From Humibacter ginsenosidimutans (lineage in GTDB: Bacteria; Actinomycetota; Actinomycetes; Actinomycetales; Microbacteriaceae), in the NCBI RefSeq assembly GCF_007859675.1, contig NZ_CP042305.1, positions 3,720,001-3,784,000 of the forward strand: 64,000 bases of DNA, in the 5' to 3' direction. A model generated the notes under the pieces. It saw only the letters and a list, made by a program, of their open reading frames with translations, did no database searches and was not told where the DNA came from. A program made the position numbers and the translations under genes. This document shows positions 25,941 through 35,327 of the stretch, piece after piece (the first letter of the stretch is position 1; the number at the start of each line of letters is the position of its first letter).

Positions 25941-26141
25941 ATGAACACTCTCGAACGTCCCCTCGAAGGTCGCGTCATCGCAGGTGTCTGCGCGGGGCTC
26001 GCACGCCGCTTCGGCATCCAGCCGCTGACGATGCGGGTGCTGTTCCTGCTGTCGTGCCTCTTGCCGGGGCCGCAGTTCGTCGCGTACCTGGTGTTGTGGA
26101 TCATCATCCCCGCCGAGCACAGGCGACCAGGCGTCGTCTAG
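25941..26141 (+). CDS. PspC domain protein
   Basis: 66 residues. It starts MNTLERPLEGRVIAGVCAGL and continues RRFGIQPLTMRVLFLL and AYLVLWIIIPAEH, the complete PspC pattern with an amphipathic start and one or two membrane helices. PspC domains take part in envelope stress sensing. It stands alone here, without pspA. The 159-bp gap before it contains only the terminator of the epimerase gene. Confidence 0.88.
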   Translation: MNTLERPLEGRVIAGVCAGLARRFGIQPLTMRVLFLLSCLLPGPQFVAYLVLWIIIPAEHRRPGVV

Positions 26142-26247
26142 TGCACCCGAGGATGTCCGCGCCGGCGACGAGCGCCGTCTCGGCGGCCCGACGATAGCGA
26201 CGGCCGCTCGCCTCGGGCGAGGGAGCATACCTGGTCAGCAGCAAATA

Positions 26248-26335
26248 TGGCGGAGGATGGGGGATTCGAACCCCCGAGGGCTTTCACCCAACACGCTTTC
26301 CAAGCGTGCGCCATAGGCCACTAGGCGAATCCTCC
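26248..26335 (-). tRNA. tRNA-Ser (GGA anticodon)
   Basis: Read on the minus strand from 26335, the acceptor GGAGGAT pairs with ATCCTCC before discriminator G (26251) and an encoded CCA (26248-26250). The anticodon arm ACGCTTGGAAAGCGT gives anticodon GGA, and the long variable arm is the class II form expected for serine. The T arm GGGGGTTCGAATCCCCC is canonical. Confidence 0.97.
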
Positions 26336-26432
26336 GGGCGGCCGTCGCAAAACGACCTCAAGGAATCTTACCCGACCCGAAGCGCCCTCCCGACCGCACG
26401 TCCCGGTGCGCCCCCAGCGGTCGATCCCCGGT

Positions 26433-26488
26433 CGAGAAGTCACAAAACGCGGTCGCGCACGGGTTGGATCGCATTTTGTGACTTCTCG
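26433..26488. repeat. Long intergenic inverted repeat
   Basis: Two 19-nt arms (26433-26451 and 26470-26488) match at 18 of 19 positions, with an 18-nt loop. The arm core AGAAGTCACAAAA is AT-richer than its surroundings. It lies between divergent RNA genes (tRNA-Ser and SRP RNA), so it is not an obvious terminator of either. Confidence 0.65.
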
Positions 26489-26579
26489 CGCCCTTGCGCG
26501 GAACGCCGGAGCACGCGAAAGCGCGCTCCGGTCAGGGAGCGTGGAGGGACGGGCGTCGGGATGCCGGTACACTGGACGA

Positions 26580-26675
26580 CGGCTCCTCGCGTGGCGCCAT
26601 CCAGGCCAACTCCCCCAGGACGGAAACGTAGCAAGGGTAACCGGGCTCTGGCGGGTGCGCGAGGGGTCCCTTTTG
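26580..26675 (+). ncRNA. ffs: Signal recognition particle RNA, small bacterial (4.5S) type
   Basis: The conserved SRP domain is visible: CCAGGCCAACTCCCCCAGG, then ACGGAAACGTAGCAAGGGTA. The flanks pair (CTCCTCGCG near the 5' end with CGCGAGGGG near the 3' end), closing the hairpin, and CCCTTTTGTTTT follows as a terminator. A -10-like TACACT at 26568-26573 sits at the right distance. Exact ends are approximate. Confidence 0.92.
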
Positions 26676-26861
26676 TTTTGTGCGGCCGTCCCCGCCGGGC
26701 GCACCGCGGTCGAGCAGGTGCATGGTCGCGCTTGTCGCGGCGTACACGCCGCCGCGACGTGGAGCGTGTTGCGTTTTCGGGGCAGACGGTTCGCCTCGCG
26801 CCGAGCGCCTCACCCGTATCGGGCCCACCTTCGTCCTCGCCTCAGCTATCACTGCCACCGC

Positions 26862-26903
26862 AGCCCGCCGGCACCCCAGCCCGCCGGCACCCCAGCCCGC
26901 CGC
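26862..26903. repeat. 16-bp tandem repeat
   Basis: Two identical 16-bp units (AGCCCGCCGGCACCCC) at 26862-26877 and 26878-26893, plus a partial third, directly abut the nested inverted repeat that follows. No function assigned. Confidence 0.7.
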
Positions 26904-27046
26904 AGGTTGAAGAGCCCGCGCAGCGGGCGTCTCGAAACCGGTGGCCCGAGAACGCTCGGGTTTCGAGACGCGCGCGGCAGGCCGCGTGCTTCGCAACCGG
27001 CGAGGCGGTGACGCGCGCGGCGAGCCGCGTACTCCTCAACCCGCGG
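26901..27046. repeat. Nested inverted repeat element, copy A
   Basis: Box order: GGTTGAAGAGC (26905), GTCTCGAAACC (26929-26939), GGTTTCGAGAC (26959-26969), a degenerate GCTTCGCAACC (about 26988-26998), and a further CTCCTCAACCCGCGG ending at 27046. The first four boxes match the other two copies (37886-38011 and 58956-59044) in order and spacing. The rest of 26676-27138 holds no gene that I can support. Confidence 0.75.
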
Positions 27047-27138
27047 CCAGAGGACTCGTCTCCACCCCTGGCGCGTCGCGCGGCGAGCCGACAAGGATGG
27101 ACGTGCGGCCGCAACCGCGGCCGGGTTGGAGGGGTCCC

Positions 27139-29760
27139 GTGCCATTCGGGTCGGCATCGACGAAGTCTCGCAGCGACAAGAAGAGCGACAAGAAGAAGGA
27201 CAGAACGAACCGGGGGAGCGAGGATGCGCAGGTCGTGGCATCCTCAACCGCCACAGAACCTGCGCACGACGGGGCATCCATCGACGACCCCGCGTTCCCG
27301 CACGGCACCTCAGGCGAACTGACGCCCGACACCATCGCGGCACTGGATGCCTGGTGGCGCGCCGCCAACTACCTCAGCGTCGGCCAGATCTACCTGCTCG
27401 ACAACCCGCTGCTGCGTCGTCCGCTGACCCGTGACGACATCAAGCCGCGGCTGCTCGGACACTGGGGGACCACGCCGGGGCTCAACCTCATCTACGCGCA
27501 CCTGAACCGCGTCATCCGGGAGCGCGACCTCAACACCATCTACGTCACCGGTCCCGGCCACGGCGGTCCGGGGCTCGTGGCCTGCGCCTATCTCGACGGC
27601 ACGTACTCGGAGGTGTACCCGCACATCCGCGAGAACGAGGACGGGCTGCGCAAGCTGTTCCGGCAGTTCTCGTTCCCCGGCGGCATCCCGAGCCACGTCG
27701 CGCCCGAGACGCCGGGGTCCATCCACGAGGGCGGCGAGCTCGGCTACTCGCTGAGCCATGCGTACGGCGCCGCGTTCGACAACCCCGACTTGCTCGTGGC
27801 CTGCGTCGTCGGCGACGGTGAAGCCGAGACCGGGCCGCTGGCCACCAGCTGGCACTCGAACAAGTTCGTCGACCCGCGCCAGGACGGCGTCGTGCTGCCG
27901 ATCCTGCACCTCAACGGCTACAAGATCGCGAATCCGACGGTGCTCGCGCGCATCCCGGAAGACGAGCTCATCGACCTCTTCCGCGGCTACGGGCACAAGC
28001 CCTACCTCGTGACCGGGGGCTTCGACGGCGAGGACCCGATCGAGGTGCACAAGCGCTTCGCCGCGGTGCTCGACGAGGTGCTCGACGACATCGCCACCAT
28101 CAAGGCGGATGCCCGCGCCGGCCGCTACGACGCCGCTCCCGGCGAGGAGCAGCACGGCTCGACCCCGAGCTGGCCGATGATCATCCTGCGCACGCCCAAG
28201 GGCTGGACCTGCCCGCACGAGATCGACGGCGTGCAGGTGGAGGGCACGTACCGCGCGCACCAGGTGCCGCTCGCGAACGCGCGCGACACCGAGGCGCACA
28301 CGCGCATCCTCGAGGACTGGATGAAGAAGTACCGCCCTGAGGAGCTGTTCGACGAGGCGGGTGCTCCCGTCGGGCTCGCCACGGCGCTCGCGCCCGACGG
28401 CGACCGGCGCATGAGCGCGAACCCGGTGGCCAACGGCGGGCTGCTGCGCAAGCCGCTCTCGCTGCGCGACTTCCGGGACTTCGCGGTCGACGTGCCGTCG
28501 CCAGGCGCCACCGTCGACGAGGCGACCAAGGTGCTGGGGCACTGGCTGTCGACGGTGATCGAGGACAACCCGCACACGTTCCGCATCTTCGGGCCCGACG
28601 AGACGGCATCCAATCGCCTCGCACCGGCGGTGTACGAGCACACCGACAAGCAGTGGAACGCCGAGATCTGGGAGACCGACGATCACCTGGCGCGCGCGGG
28701 CCGCGTCATGGAGATGCTGAGCGAGCACCAGTGCGAGGGCTGGCTGGAGGGCTACCTGCTCACCGGTCGCCACGGCCTGTTCAACTGCTACGAGGCGTTC
28801 ATCCACATCGTCGACTCCATGTTCAACCAGCACGCCAAATGGCTGAAGGTGACGCGGGAGATCCCGTGGCGCAGGCCCATCTCGAGCCTGAACTACCTGC
28901 TCTCCTCGCACGTGTGGCGGCAGGACCACAACGGGTTCAGCCACCAGGACCCCGGCTTCATCGACCACGTCGTGAACAAGAGCGCCGACGTGGTGCGCGT
29001 GTACCTGCCGTTCGACGCGAACACGCTGCTGAGCACCTACGACCACTGCCTGCGCTCGGAGAATTACGTCAACGTGGTCGTCGCCGGCAAGCAGCCCGCC
29101 GCGAACTGGCTGACCATGGACGAAGCGGTGGCGCACTGCACGCGCGGGCTGGGCATCCTGGAATGGGCGGGCACCGAGGTGCCGGGGGACTCGCCGGATG
29201 TCGTGCTCGCCGCGGCGGGGGACATCCCGACCCTCGAGGTGCTCGCGGCCGCGAAGATCCTGCGCGAGCAGATCCCCGACCTGCGCGTGCGCGTGGTCAA
29301 CGTGGTCGACCTGATGCGGCTGCAGTCGGAGACGGAGCATCCGCACGGGCTCTCCGACCGCGAGTTCGACGCCATCTTCACGACCGACAAGCCGATCCTG
29401 TTCGCGTACCACGGCTATCCGTGGCTCATCCATCGCCTGACGTACCGGCGGCACGGACACGACAACATCCACGCCCGCGGTTACAAGGAGAACGGCACGA
29501 CGACGACGCCGTTCGACATGGTGATGCTCAACGACCTCGACCGCTACCACCTCGTGATCGACGTGATCGACCGCGTGCCCGGCCTGTCGGAGCGCTACGC
29601 GGAGCTGCGCCAGAACATGCAGGATGCCCGCCTCGCCGCCCGTCAGTACACGCGCGAACACGGTGAAGACATTCCCGAGGTCGCGAACTGGGCCTGGGGC
29701 GATTCCGCAGGCGCTGTCGGCGAGAATCGGTCTGTCGACACCGGAGGGGACAACGCGTGA
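27139..29760 (+). CDS. xfp: Phosphoketolase (xylulose-5-phosphate/fructose-6-phosphate)
   Basis: 873 residues from a GTG preceded by GGAGGGG; a weaker ATG lies at 27098. The first 50 residues are a Lys/Ser-rich tail ([16 protein letters not shown]) that is extra relative to the usual 790-825 residue family. The core begins [18 protein letters not shown]. Both family signatures are present: [20 protein letters not shown] and the thiamine diphosphate motif [19 protein letters not shown]. It cleaves xylulose-5-P (or fructose-6-P) with phosphate to acetyl-P and a triose (or tetrose) phosphate. It overlaps pta by 4 nt. Confidence 0.95.
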   Translation: MPFGSASTKSRSDKKSDKKKDRTNRGSEDAQVVASSTATEPAHDGASIDDPAFPHGTSGELTPDTIAALDAWWRAANYLSVGQIYLLDNPLLRRPLTRDDIKPRLLGHWGTTPGLNLIYAHLNRVIRERDLNTIYVTGPGHGGPGLVACAYLDGTYSEVYPHIRENEDGLRKLFRQFSFPGGIPSHVAPETPGSIHEGGELGYSLSHAYGAAFDNPDLLVACVVGDGEAETGPLATSWHSNKFVDPRQDGVVLPILHLNGYKIANPTVLARIPEDELIDLFRGYGHKPYLVTGGFDGEDPIEVHKRFAAVLDEVLDDIATIKADARAGRYDAAPGEEQHGSTPSWPMIILRTPKGWTCPHEIDGVQVEGTYRAHQVPLANARDTEAHTRILEDWMKKYRPEELFDEAGAPVGLATALAPDGDRRMSANPVANGGLLRKPLSLRDFRDFAVDVPSPGATVDEATKVLGHWLSTVIEDNPHTFRIFGPDETASNRLAPAVYEHTDKQWNAEIWETDDHLARAGRVMEMLSEHQCEGWLEGYLLTGRHGLFNCYEAFIHIVDSMFNQHAKWLKVTREIPWRRPISSLNYLLSSHVWRQDHNGFSHQDPGFIDHVVNKSADVVRVYLPFDANTLLSTYDHCLRSENYVNVVVAGKQPAANWLTMDEAVAHCTRGLGILEWAGTEVPGDSPDVVLAAAGDIPTLEVLAAAKILREQIPDLRVRVVNVVDLMRLQSETEHPHGLSDREFDAIFTTDKPILFAYHGYPWLIHRLTYRRHGHDNIHARGYKENGTTTTPFDMVMLNDLDRYHLVIDVIDRVPGLSERYAELRQNMQDARLAARQYTREHGEDIPEVANWAWGDSAGAVGENRSVDTGGDNA

Positions 29761-31865
29761 AATCCGTCTACATCACGTCGGTCGAGGGCCGCACGGGAAA
29801 GTCCACGGTCGCACTGGGCGTCGTCGACCTCCTGCTGCGGCAGGGGCGCAGGGTCGGCGTGTTCCGGCCGATCGCCCGCACAGCGACCGGGGCGGACTAC
29901 GTGCTCGACCTGCTGTTGCGGGTCGACGGCGTGGTGACGGCGCGGGAGAACGCGATCGGCGTGACGTACGACGACGTGCACGCGGATGCCGACGGCGCAC
30001 TCTCCGTCATCATCGACAGGTACAAGGCGGTGGAGGCATCCAGCGATGTCGTCGTCATCGTCGGCAGCGACTACACCGACGTCGGCACGCCCACCGAGCT
30101 CGGTTACAACGCGCGCATCGCCGCCAACCTGGGCGCGCCGGTGCTGCTCGTGCTGGGCGGGCGTGCCGCCTCCGGAGCCGACGAGCGGCTCGGGCAGTCG
30201 GATGCCCGCACCGCTGCCGACCTGCATCAGCTCGCCGAGGTGGCCGGTTCGTCGCTGAGGGCGGAGCACGCCGACCTGCTCGCGACGATCGTGAATCGCG
30301 CCGACCCGGATGCCGTCGGCGAGATCGCGGGCGCCGTCGCGTCCGGCCTCGACGCGGCAGACGATTCGCCCGTGTGGACCATTCCCGAGGATCCGCTGCT
30401 GGTGGCGCCAGCGGTGCGCTCGATCATGGCCTCCGTCGACGGCGAGCTGCTGCGCGGCGACCCCGAGCTGCTCGATCGCGAAGCGCTCGGCGTGGTCGTG
30501 GCCGCCATGTCGATGGAGAACGTGCTGCCGAGGCTCATCGAGGGTTCCGTGGTGGTCGTGCCCGGCGACCGCACCGAGGTGCTGCTCGCCGTGCTCATGG
30601 CCAACGCGTCCGGCACCTTCCCGTCGATCGCCGCGATCGTGCTCAACGGCGGGTTCGAGCTCAGTGAGCCGATCCAGCGACTGCTGCAGGGCATCCGCAC
30701 CAACCTGCCGATCATCGGCACGTCGTACGGCAGCTACGAGACCACGGTGCGCATCACGCACACGCGCGGCAGACTGGCCGCCGACTCCGAGGTCAAGCGC
30801 GAGCGCGCTCTGGCACTCTTCGAGAAGTCCGTCGACGAGGATGCCCTGCTGCGGCTCCTCGACGTCTCGCGCGTTCCCATCGTGACGCCTCTCGCCTTCG
30901 GGTACGAACTGCTCGAGCGTGCGAGGTCGAGCCGCAAGCACATCGTGCTGCCGGAGGGCGGCGACGACCGCATCCTCCGCGCCGCCGGCATCGTGCTCGC
31001 GCGCGGCATCGCCGATCTCACGATCCTCGGCGAGTCGTTCGAGGTGCGATCGCGGGCGATCGAGCTCGGCGTCGACATCCGCGATGCGCAGGTGCTCAGC
31101 CCGTTCGACGACGTGCTGCGGCGCAAGTTCGCGGCCGAGTACGCGAAGCTGCGCGCCCACAAGGGCATCACGCTCGACCAGGCCGCCGACACCGTCACCG
31201 ACGTGTCGTACTTCGGCACGCTCATGGTTCATCTGGGGCTCGCCGACGGCATGGTGTCCGGCGCCGCGCACACCACGGCGCACACGATCAGGCCGGCGTT
31301 CGAGATCATCAAGACGAAGCCGGGCGTCGACGTCGTCTCCAGCGTGTTCCTGATGGCTCTCGCCGACCGGGTGCTGGTCTACGGCGACTGCGCGGTCATC
31401 CCGGATCCGACGGCCGATCAGCTCGCCGACATCGCGGTGTCGTCAGCGGCGACCGCAGCCCAGTTCGGCATCGAGCCGCGGGTGGCGATGCTCTCGTATT
31501 CGACGGGGGAGTCGGGCACAGGTGCCGACGTGGAGAAGGTGCGGGAGGCGACGAGTCTCGTGCACGAACGCGCGCCGGAGCTGCTCGTCGAGGGGCCGAT
31601 CCAGTACGACGCGGCAGCAGATGCCGCGGTCGCGGCGGCGAAGCTGCCCGGCTCCAGCGTGGCCGGCCGCGCGACGGTGTTCATCTTTCCCGACCTCAAC
31701 ACGGGCAACAACACGTACAAGGCCGTGCAGCGTTCGGCCGGCGCCGTGGCGATCGGTCCGGTGCTGCAGGGCCTGCGCAAGCCGATCAACGATCTGTCGC
31801 GCGGTGCGCTCGTCGACGACATCGTGAACACGATCGCGATCACGGCGATCCAGGCGCAGGCGTGA
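29757..31865 (+). CDS. pta: Phosphate acetyltransferase, long (Pta) type
   Basis: 702 residues from a GTG overlapping the xfp stop (GTGA). The N-terminal P-loop-like domain starts [20 protein letters not shown]; a central DRTGG domain follows, and the C-terminal 330 residues are the catalytic PTA_PTB domain ([55 protein letters not shown]). It interconverts acetyl-P and acetyl-CoA. In this operon it receives acetyl-P from phosphoketolase. Confidence 0.96.
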   Translation: MKSVYITSVEGRTGKSTVALGVVDLLLRQGRRVGVFRPIARTATGADYVLDLLLRVDGVVTARENAIGVTYDDVHADADGALSVIIDRYKAVEASSDVVVIVGSDYTDVGTPTELGYNARIAANLGAPVLLVLGGRAASGADERLGQSDARTAADLHQLAEVAGSSLRAEHADLLATIVNRADPDAVGEIAGAVASGLDAADDSPVWTIPEDPLLVAPAVRSIMASVDGELLRGDPELLDREALGVVVAAMSMENVLPRLIEGSVVVVPGDRTEVLLAVLMANASGTFPSIAAIVLNGGFELSEPIQRLLQGIRTNLPIIGTSYGSYETTVRITHTRGRLAADSEVKRERALALFEKSVDEDALLRLLDVSRVPIVTPLAFGYELLERARSSRKHIVLPEGGDDRILRAAGIVLARGIADLTILGESFEVRSRAIELGVDIRDAQVLSPFDDVLRRKFAAEYAKLRAHKGITLDQAADTVTDVSYFGTLMVHLGLADGMVSGAAHTTAHTIRPAFEIIKTKPGVDVVSSVFLMALADRVLVYGDCAVIPDPTADQLADIAVSSAATAAQFGIEPRVAMLSYSTGESGTGADVEKVREATSLVHERAPELLVEGPIQYDAAADAAVAAAKLPGSSVAGRATVFIFPDLNTGNNTYKAVQRSAGAVAIGPVLQGLRKPINDLSRGALVDDIVNTIAITAIQAQA

Positions 31866-31878
31866 CGGTGCCGCGGGT

Positions 31879-31923
31879 CCTGAGCGAACGCGGCTACCTG
31901 ACCGAGCACAGCGAGTCGAAGGG
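31879..31923 (+). repeat. Dispersed repeat (CCTGAGCGA...AGCGAGTCGAAGGG) carrying the ackA ribosome site
   Basis: The two halves CCTGAGCGAACGC (31879-31891) and CACAGCGAGTCGAAGGG (31907-31923) flank a short insert in the pta-ackA gap. A compact relative lies at 48685-48711. GAAGGG at the end is correctly spaced (6 nt) to serve as the ackA ribosome-binding site. Confidence 0.55.
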
Positions 31924-31929
31924 TTTTCC

Positions 31930-33117
31930 ATGGCATCTGTACTGGTGATCAACAGCGGATCGTCGTCGTTCAAATACCAGCTGATCGACGCCGAGACCGA
32001 GGAGCGGCTCGCATCGGGGCTCGTGGAGCGCATCGGTGAGGCCTCCGGGCACGCCACGCACGACACTGCCGACGGACATTGGGAGCGTTCGCTCGAGATC
32101 CCGGACCACACGGCGGGCTTCGCCGTGATGACGGACGCCTTCGCCGAGCACGGCCCCAGCCTCACCGACAACGCACCCGTCGCCGTCGGTCATCGCGTCG
32201 TGCACGGCGGGGCGAGGTTCTTCGAGCCCACGCTCGTCACACCTCTCGTGCTCATCAACATCGAGGACCTCTCCGACCTCGCGCCGCTGCACAACCCGGC
32301 GAACGTCGAGGGCATCAAGGCGGCCCAGCAGGCGTTCCCCGACCTGCCGCAGGTGGCTGTGTTCGACACCGCTTTCCACCAGACCATGCCGCCGGATGCC
32401 TACACCTACGGCCTCGAGGCGACCACCGCCGAGCGCTATCGCATTCGCCGTTACGGGTTCCACGGCACCAGTCACAAGTTCGTCTCCGAGGCCGCCGCGG
32501 CGTTCGTCGGCCGCCCGCTGGACGATCTCAAGCAGATCGTGCTGCACCTCGGCAATGGGGCGTCCGTGTGCGCGGTCGACGGTGGGCGCTCGGTCGACAC
32601 CAGCATGGGCTTCACCCCGCTGGAGGGCCTCGTGATGGGGACGAGAACCGGGGACATCGACCCCGCGGTGCTGCTCTATCTGCAGCGCAGGACCCGCATC
32701 GCGGTCGACGAGCTCGACGATCTGCTGAACAAGAGGTCGGGCATCCTCGGGCTCTCCGGCCACAAAGACATGCGCGATCTCACCAGGGCGGCGGATGCCG
32801 GCGACGAGGCCGCCGAGCTCGCGCTCGGCGTCTACGTGCGTCGCCTCAAGCGCTACCTCGGTGCCTACATCGCGGAACTCGGCGGTGTCGACGTCATCTC
32901 GTTCACGGCCGGCGTGGGAGAGAACTCGGCGATCGTGCGCGCACGTGCGCTCGGTGGGCTGGAGCGGCTCGGCATCGTGCTCGACGCCGACCGCAACAAC
33001 GGGCCCAACCACGGGCCGCGTGTGATCTCGACGGATGCCTCGCCCGTCACCGTGCTCGTGGTGCCCACCAACGAGGAGCTCGAGATCGCCAGGCAGACGC
33101 TGGATGTGGTGGGGTAG
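31930..33117 (+). CDS. ackA: Acetate kinase
   Basis: 395 residues. Family motifs are all visible: VLVINSGSSSFKYQL, VGHRVVHGGARF, YGFHGTSHKFVS, LVMGTRTGDIDPAV and FTAGVGENSA. It makes ATP and acetate from acetyl-P, completing the xfp-pta-ackA shunt from xylulose-5-P. The start ATG follows GAAGGG by 6 nt. A run of 7-bp repeats begins 3 bp after the stop. Confidence 0.97.
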   Translation: MASVLVINSGSSSFKYQLIDAETEERLASGLVERIGEASGHATHDTADGHWERSLEIPDHTAGFAVMTDAFAEHGPSLTDNAPVAVGHRVVHGGARFFEPTLVTPLVLINIEDLSDLAPLHNPANVEGIKAAQQAFPDLPQVAVFDTAFHQTMPPDAYTYGLEATTAERYRIRRYGFHGTSHKFVSEAAAAFVGRPLDDLKQIVLHLGNGASVCAVDGGRSVDTSMGFTPLEGLVMGTRTGDIDPAVLLYLQRRTRIAVDELDDLLNKRSGILGLSGHKDMRDLTRAADAGDEAAELALGVYVRRLKRYLGAYIAELGGVDVISFTAGVGENSAIVRARALGGLERLGIVLDADRNNGPNHGPRVISTDASPVTVLVVPTNEELEIARQTLDVVG

Positions 33118-33120
33118 GCC

Positions 33121-33162
33121 GTCTGCCGTCTGCCGTCTGCCGTCTGCCGTCTGCCGTCTGCC
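33121..33162. repeat. Heptanucleotide repeat (GTCTGCC)6
   Basis: Six perfect tandem copies of GTCTGCC immediately after the ackA stop codon. A length change would not alter AckA, but could change the 3' UTR. Confidence 0.95.
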
Positions 33163-33206
33163 GTAGGGCCAGCGAGTCGACAGCGGGCTGTTTGACGGCG
33201 AGCAAC

Positions 33207-33298
33207 GCCGTGCTCGAAATCGGAACTTTGTGGATCGCGTGGGTGTGTTGCATCTCACTGCCGGCGTGGCGCCGCGAAACTCCGATTTTCGGCACGGC
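33207..33298. repeat. Long hairpin downstream of the DUF559 gene
   Basis: Two 24-nt arms (33207-33230; 33275-33298) match at 18 of 24 positions with a 44-nt loop. The right arm contains CTCCGATTTTCGGCAC. It resembles the hairpin at 34254-34334 on the other side of the DUF559 gene. It may also act as a terminator between convergent ackA and DUF559 genes. Confidence 0.6.
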
Positions 33299-33345
33299 CC
33301 AGCTCCGCTCGGCGCAGCGGGGGAGGGGGCCAAGCGGCACGCCGC

Positions 33346-34164
33346 TCAACTCGCGTCTCTGACCATGCGGCCGATGGTCTCCTCGATGTAGTCCCAGTCG
33401 GTGTCGACCATTGCGGCCGGCACTCGCAGGGTGCGGATGCCTATCCATTCCGCCGCGAGGTCACGTCGACGATCCGATTCGAAGCTGCTCTCGTGAAACT
33501 CGCGGCCATCGGTCTCCAGGTCGACCACGTTGTTGATGAGATTGTCGACGTGCCCGACGCCCGGGATGAACACCTGAGCGCGCACCCGAAAGCCCGCTCG
33601 TTGCAGTCGAAGCCTGGCTTTGGTCTCGTATCCGGACTGTGGGCCCTCCTGCGCGAGGGCGAGTGCCGGCCCGAGGCGAATCGGTGCAGAGTCGATCAGC
33701 TTGTGGAAGGTCGCGGACGAGATCGTCTTGAGGTGGCGCGCCGACTCGAGTGCTGCGACGACATCGTCAGGATCATCGAAGCAGGTCATGGCGCGGCGAA
33801 GGGCAGTGGACATGCTGACGCGTAGCCGGTCATGGCCGGCGCTCGCGTCGGACCAATGGATGTGGGTGCCTTCCGGCAGCAGGTCGGGTCGCACGAGGCG
33901 ACCACCCCGCGGAAGGCGCAGGTGCAACCGAGCGTCGTGCCCCGTCCAGACCTTCTTCTCCCGCAACACGCTCAGACAGTCGAGCCGCGCCCCCAGCTGA
34001 ACAGCGAGTCGCGCGTCGCCGCTCAGATGTGCGCAGGCGAGCGTGCCGCGGCGTGGACGCCACACCGTGGCATCCGCTGCGAGCCTCGCGACGCTTCGTC
34101 GCGACATTCCCGCCGCAACGAGTGCGCCTGAGGTGGCCACGTGGCCGAACTCGCAGAGGGTCAC
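33346..34164 (-). CDS. DUF559 (Vsr-like endonuclease fold) protein with AbiEi-like N-terminus
   Basis: 272 residues from a GTG. The N-terminus (VATSGALVAAGMSRRSVARL) looks like the winged helix found in AbiEi-type and related actinobacterial proteins. The C-terminus, LINNVVDLETDGREFHESSF with SDRRRDLAAEWIGIRTLRV, is a DUF559 domain related to very-short-patch-repair endonucleases; the D..E..H pattern fits a nuclease site. Such proteins are common, multicopy and uncharacterised in Microbacteriaceae. Codon use is less GC-biased than in the neighbours. It is bracketed by two related hairpins, and no antitoxin partner is adjacent. Confidence 0.75.
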   Translation of the reverse strand: MTLCEFGHVATSGALVAAGMSRRSVARLAADATVWRPRRGTLACAHLSGDARLAVQLGARLDCLSVLREKKVWTGHDARLHLRLPRGGRLVRPDLLPEGTHIHWSDASAGHDRLRVSMSTALRRAMTCFDDPDDVVAALESARHLKTISSATFHKLIDSAPIRLGPALALAQEGPQSGYETKARLRLQRAGFRVRAQVFIPGVGHVDNLINNVVDLETDGREFHESSFESDRRRDLAAEWIGIRTLRVPAAMVDTDWDYIEETIGRMVRDAS

Positions 34165-34253
34165 GTGGCCAGGCTCGCGCCTTCGCGCACTTCAGGGGCG
34201 GGGCGGCACGGATCTGTGGAGAGCCTCGCGTCGGGGGACGGCGTGGACGCCGA

Positions 34254-34334
34254 GCTGAGACTCGGACTTCCGCGCGACATGCCGCGTGCAGTGCGCGACA
34301 CGCCGGGTATCCCTGCAAAAGTCCGATTTCCAGC
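34254..34334. repeat. Long hairpin upstream of the DUF559 gene
   Basis: Two 20-nt arms (34254-34273; 34315-34334) match at 15 of 20 positions, with a 41-nt loop. The right arm contains AGTCCGATTTCCAGCAC, close to the right arm of the hairpin at 33207-33298. A (GTGCGG)n-like run (about 34342-34372) follows. Confidence 0.6.
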
Positions 34335-34382
34335 ACACCCGTGTGCGGGTGCGGGTGCGGGTGCGGGGTGCGAGAACGCGCG

Positions 34383-35327
34383 TCAGCGCACCCGCTGCTG
34401 CACGTAGGCGTCGAACGCCTCGCTGCTGGTCTTGCCCGGCGTGTAGCCGAGCATCGTCTTGAGCCGCGTGTTGTCGAGCACGGGCCGGTACTGCAGAAAG
34501 CCGACGCGTTCCGGCCCGTGCACGGTCAGGCGCAGCGCGTGCCCGACCCGCAGCGCGAAGGCGAGCAGCCCTGGCGGAACGGCGACGGTGCCCTTGCCGA
34601 GGCGACGGGCGATCTCGGGCACGGTGAGGCATCCATCGCCCGCGACGTTGAAGGCTCCCGTCACGTCGCCCGTGGCGCCGGCGACGATCGCGCCCACCAC
34701 GTCGTCGACCCAGACGAACACGAACGGGCTGTCGGAGCCGCGCACCACGAGCAGCCGCGGCCCGTCCCACAGCGCCGTGATCTGGTTCTTCACGGTCGGT
34801 CCGAGGATGGTGCCGATGCGCAGCACCACCTGGCCGAGCTCGGGATGCTCCGCGCGGTACTGCGCGAGCATTTCCTCCACGAGTCGCTTGTGCCGCGAGT
34901 AGCTGAACTCGTCGTTGCCGCGAACGGGGTCGTCTTCGGTGAGCCACTCGGGACTGTCGGCGTGGTAGCCATACGCGGCGCCCGACGACGACACGACGAT
35001 GCGGGCGACCCCACCGGCGACGGCAGCTTCGAGCACGTTACGCGTTCCGCCCACGTCGACCTTGTACTCGACGTCTTCGCTGAGCGTTCCGGGGTTCACG
35101 ATCGCGGCGAGATGCACGATGGTGTCGATGCGGTGGGCGGCGATGACGGATGCCACACTCGCCTTCTCCGTCACATCGCACGTCTCGTAGACGGCGCCCT
35201 CGACGGCCTGCACGGGTGGTCGGATGTCACCGGCCACGACCACCTCGACGGCGGGATGCCCCGCGAGCGCGCGGACCGCGCTCGACCCGAGGAATCCGCT
35301 GCCGCCGGTGACGAGAACGCGCCTCAT
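34383..35327 (-). CDS. NAD-dependent epimerase/dehydratase (extended SDR)
   Basis: 314 residues. The NAD motif is VLVTGGSGFLGSSAVRAL, and the active site Tyr-xxx-Lys is YSRHK in FSYSRHKRLVEEML. Other blocks include HLAAIVNPGTL and VSSSGAAYGY. The substrate is unknown. It is the last gene of a three-gene operon and overlaps the BASS transporter gene by 4 nt (ATGA). Confidence 0.88.
   Translation of the reverse strand: MRRVLVTGGSGFLGSSAVRALAGHPAVEVVVAGDIRPPVQAVEGAVYETCDVTEKASVASVIAAHRIDTIVHLAAIVNPGTLSEDVEYKVDVGGTRNVLEAAVAGGVARIVVSSSGAAYGYHADSPEWLTEDDPVRGNDEFSYSRHKRLVEEMLAQYRAEHPELGQVVLRIGTILGPTVKNQITALWDGPRLLVVRGSDSPFVFVWVDDVVGAIVAGATGDVTGAFNVAGDGCLTVPEIARRLGKGTVAVPPGLLAFALRVGHALRLTVHGPERVGFLQYRPVLDNTRLKTMLGYTPGKTSSEAFDAYVQQRVR

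Noticed and set aside
27310..29661. 783-codon minus-strand frame opposite phosphoketolase
   Set aside because: Shadow of the phosphoketolase gene, no family features.
33121..33162. Heptamer run as a possible CRISPR or coding repeat
   Set aside because: No spacers and it follows a stop codon; simple sequence repeat only.
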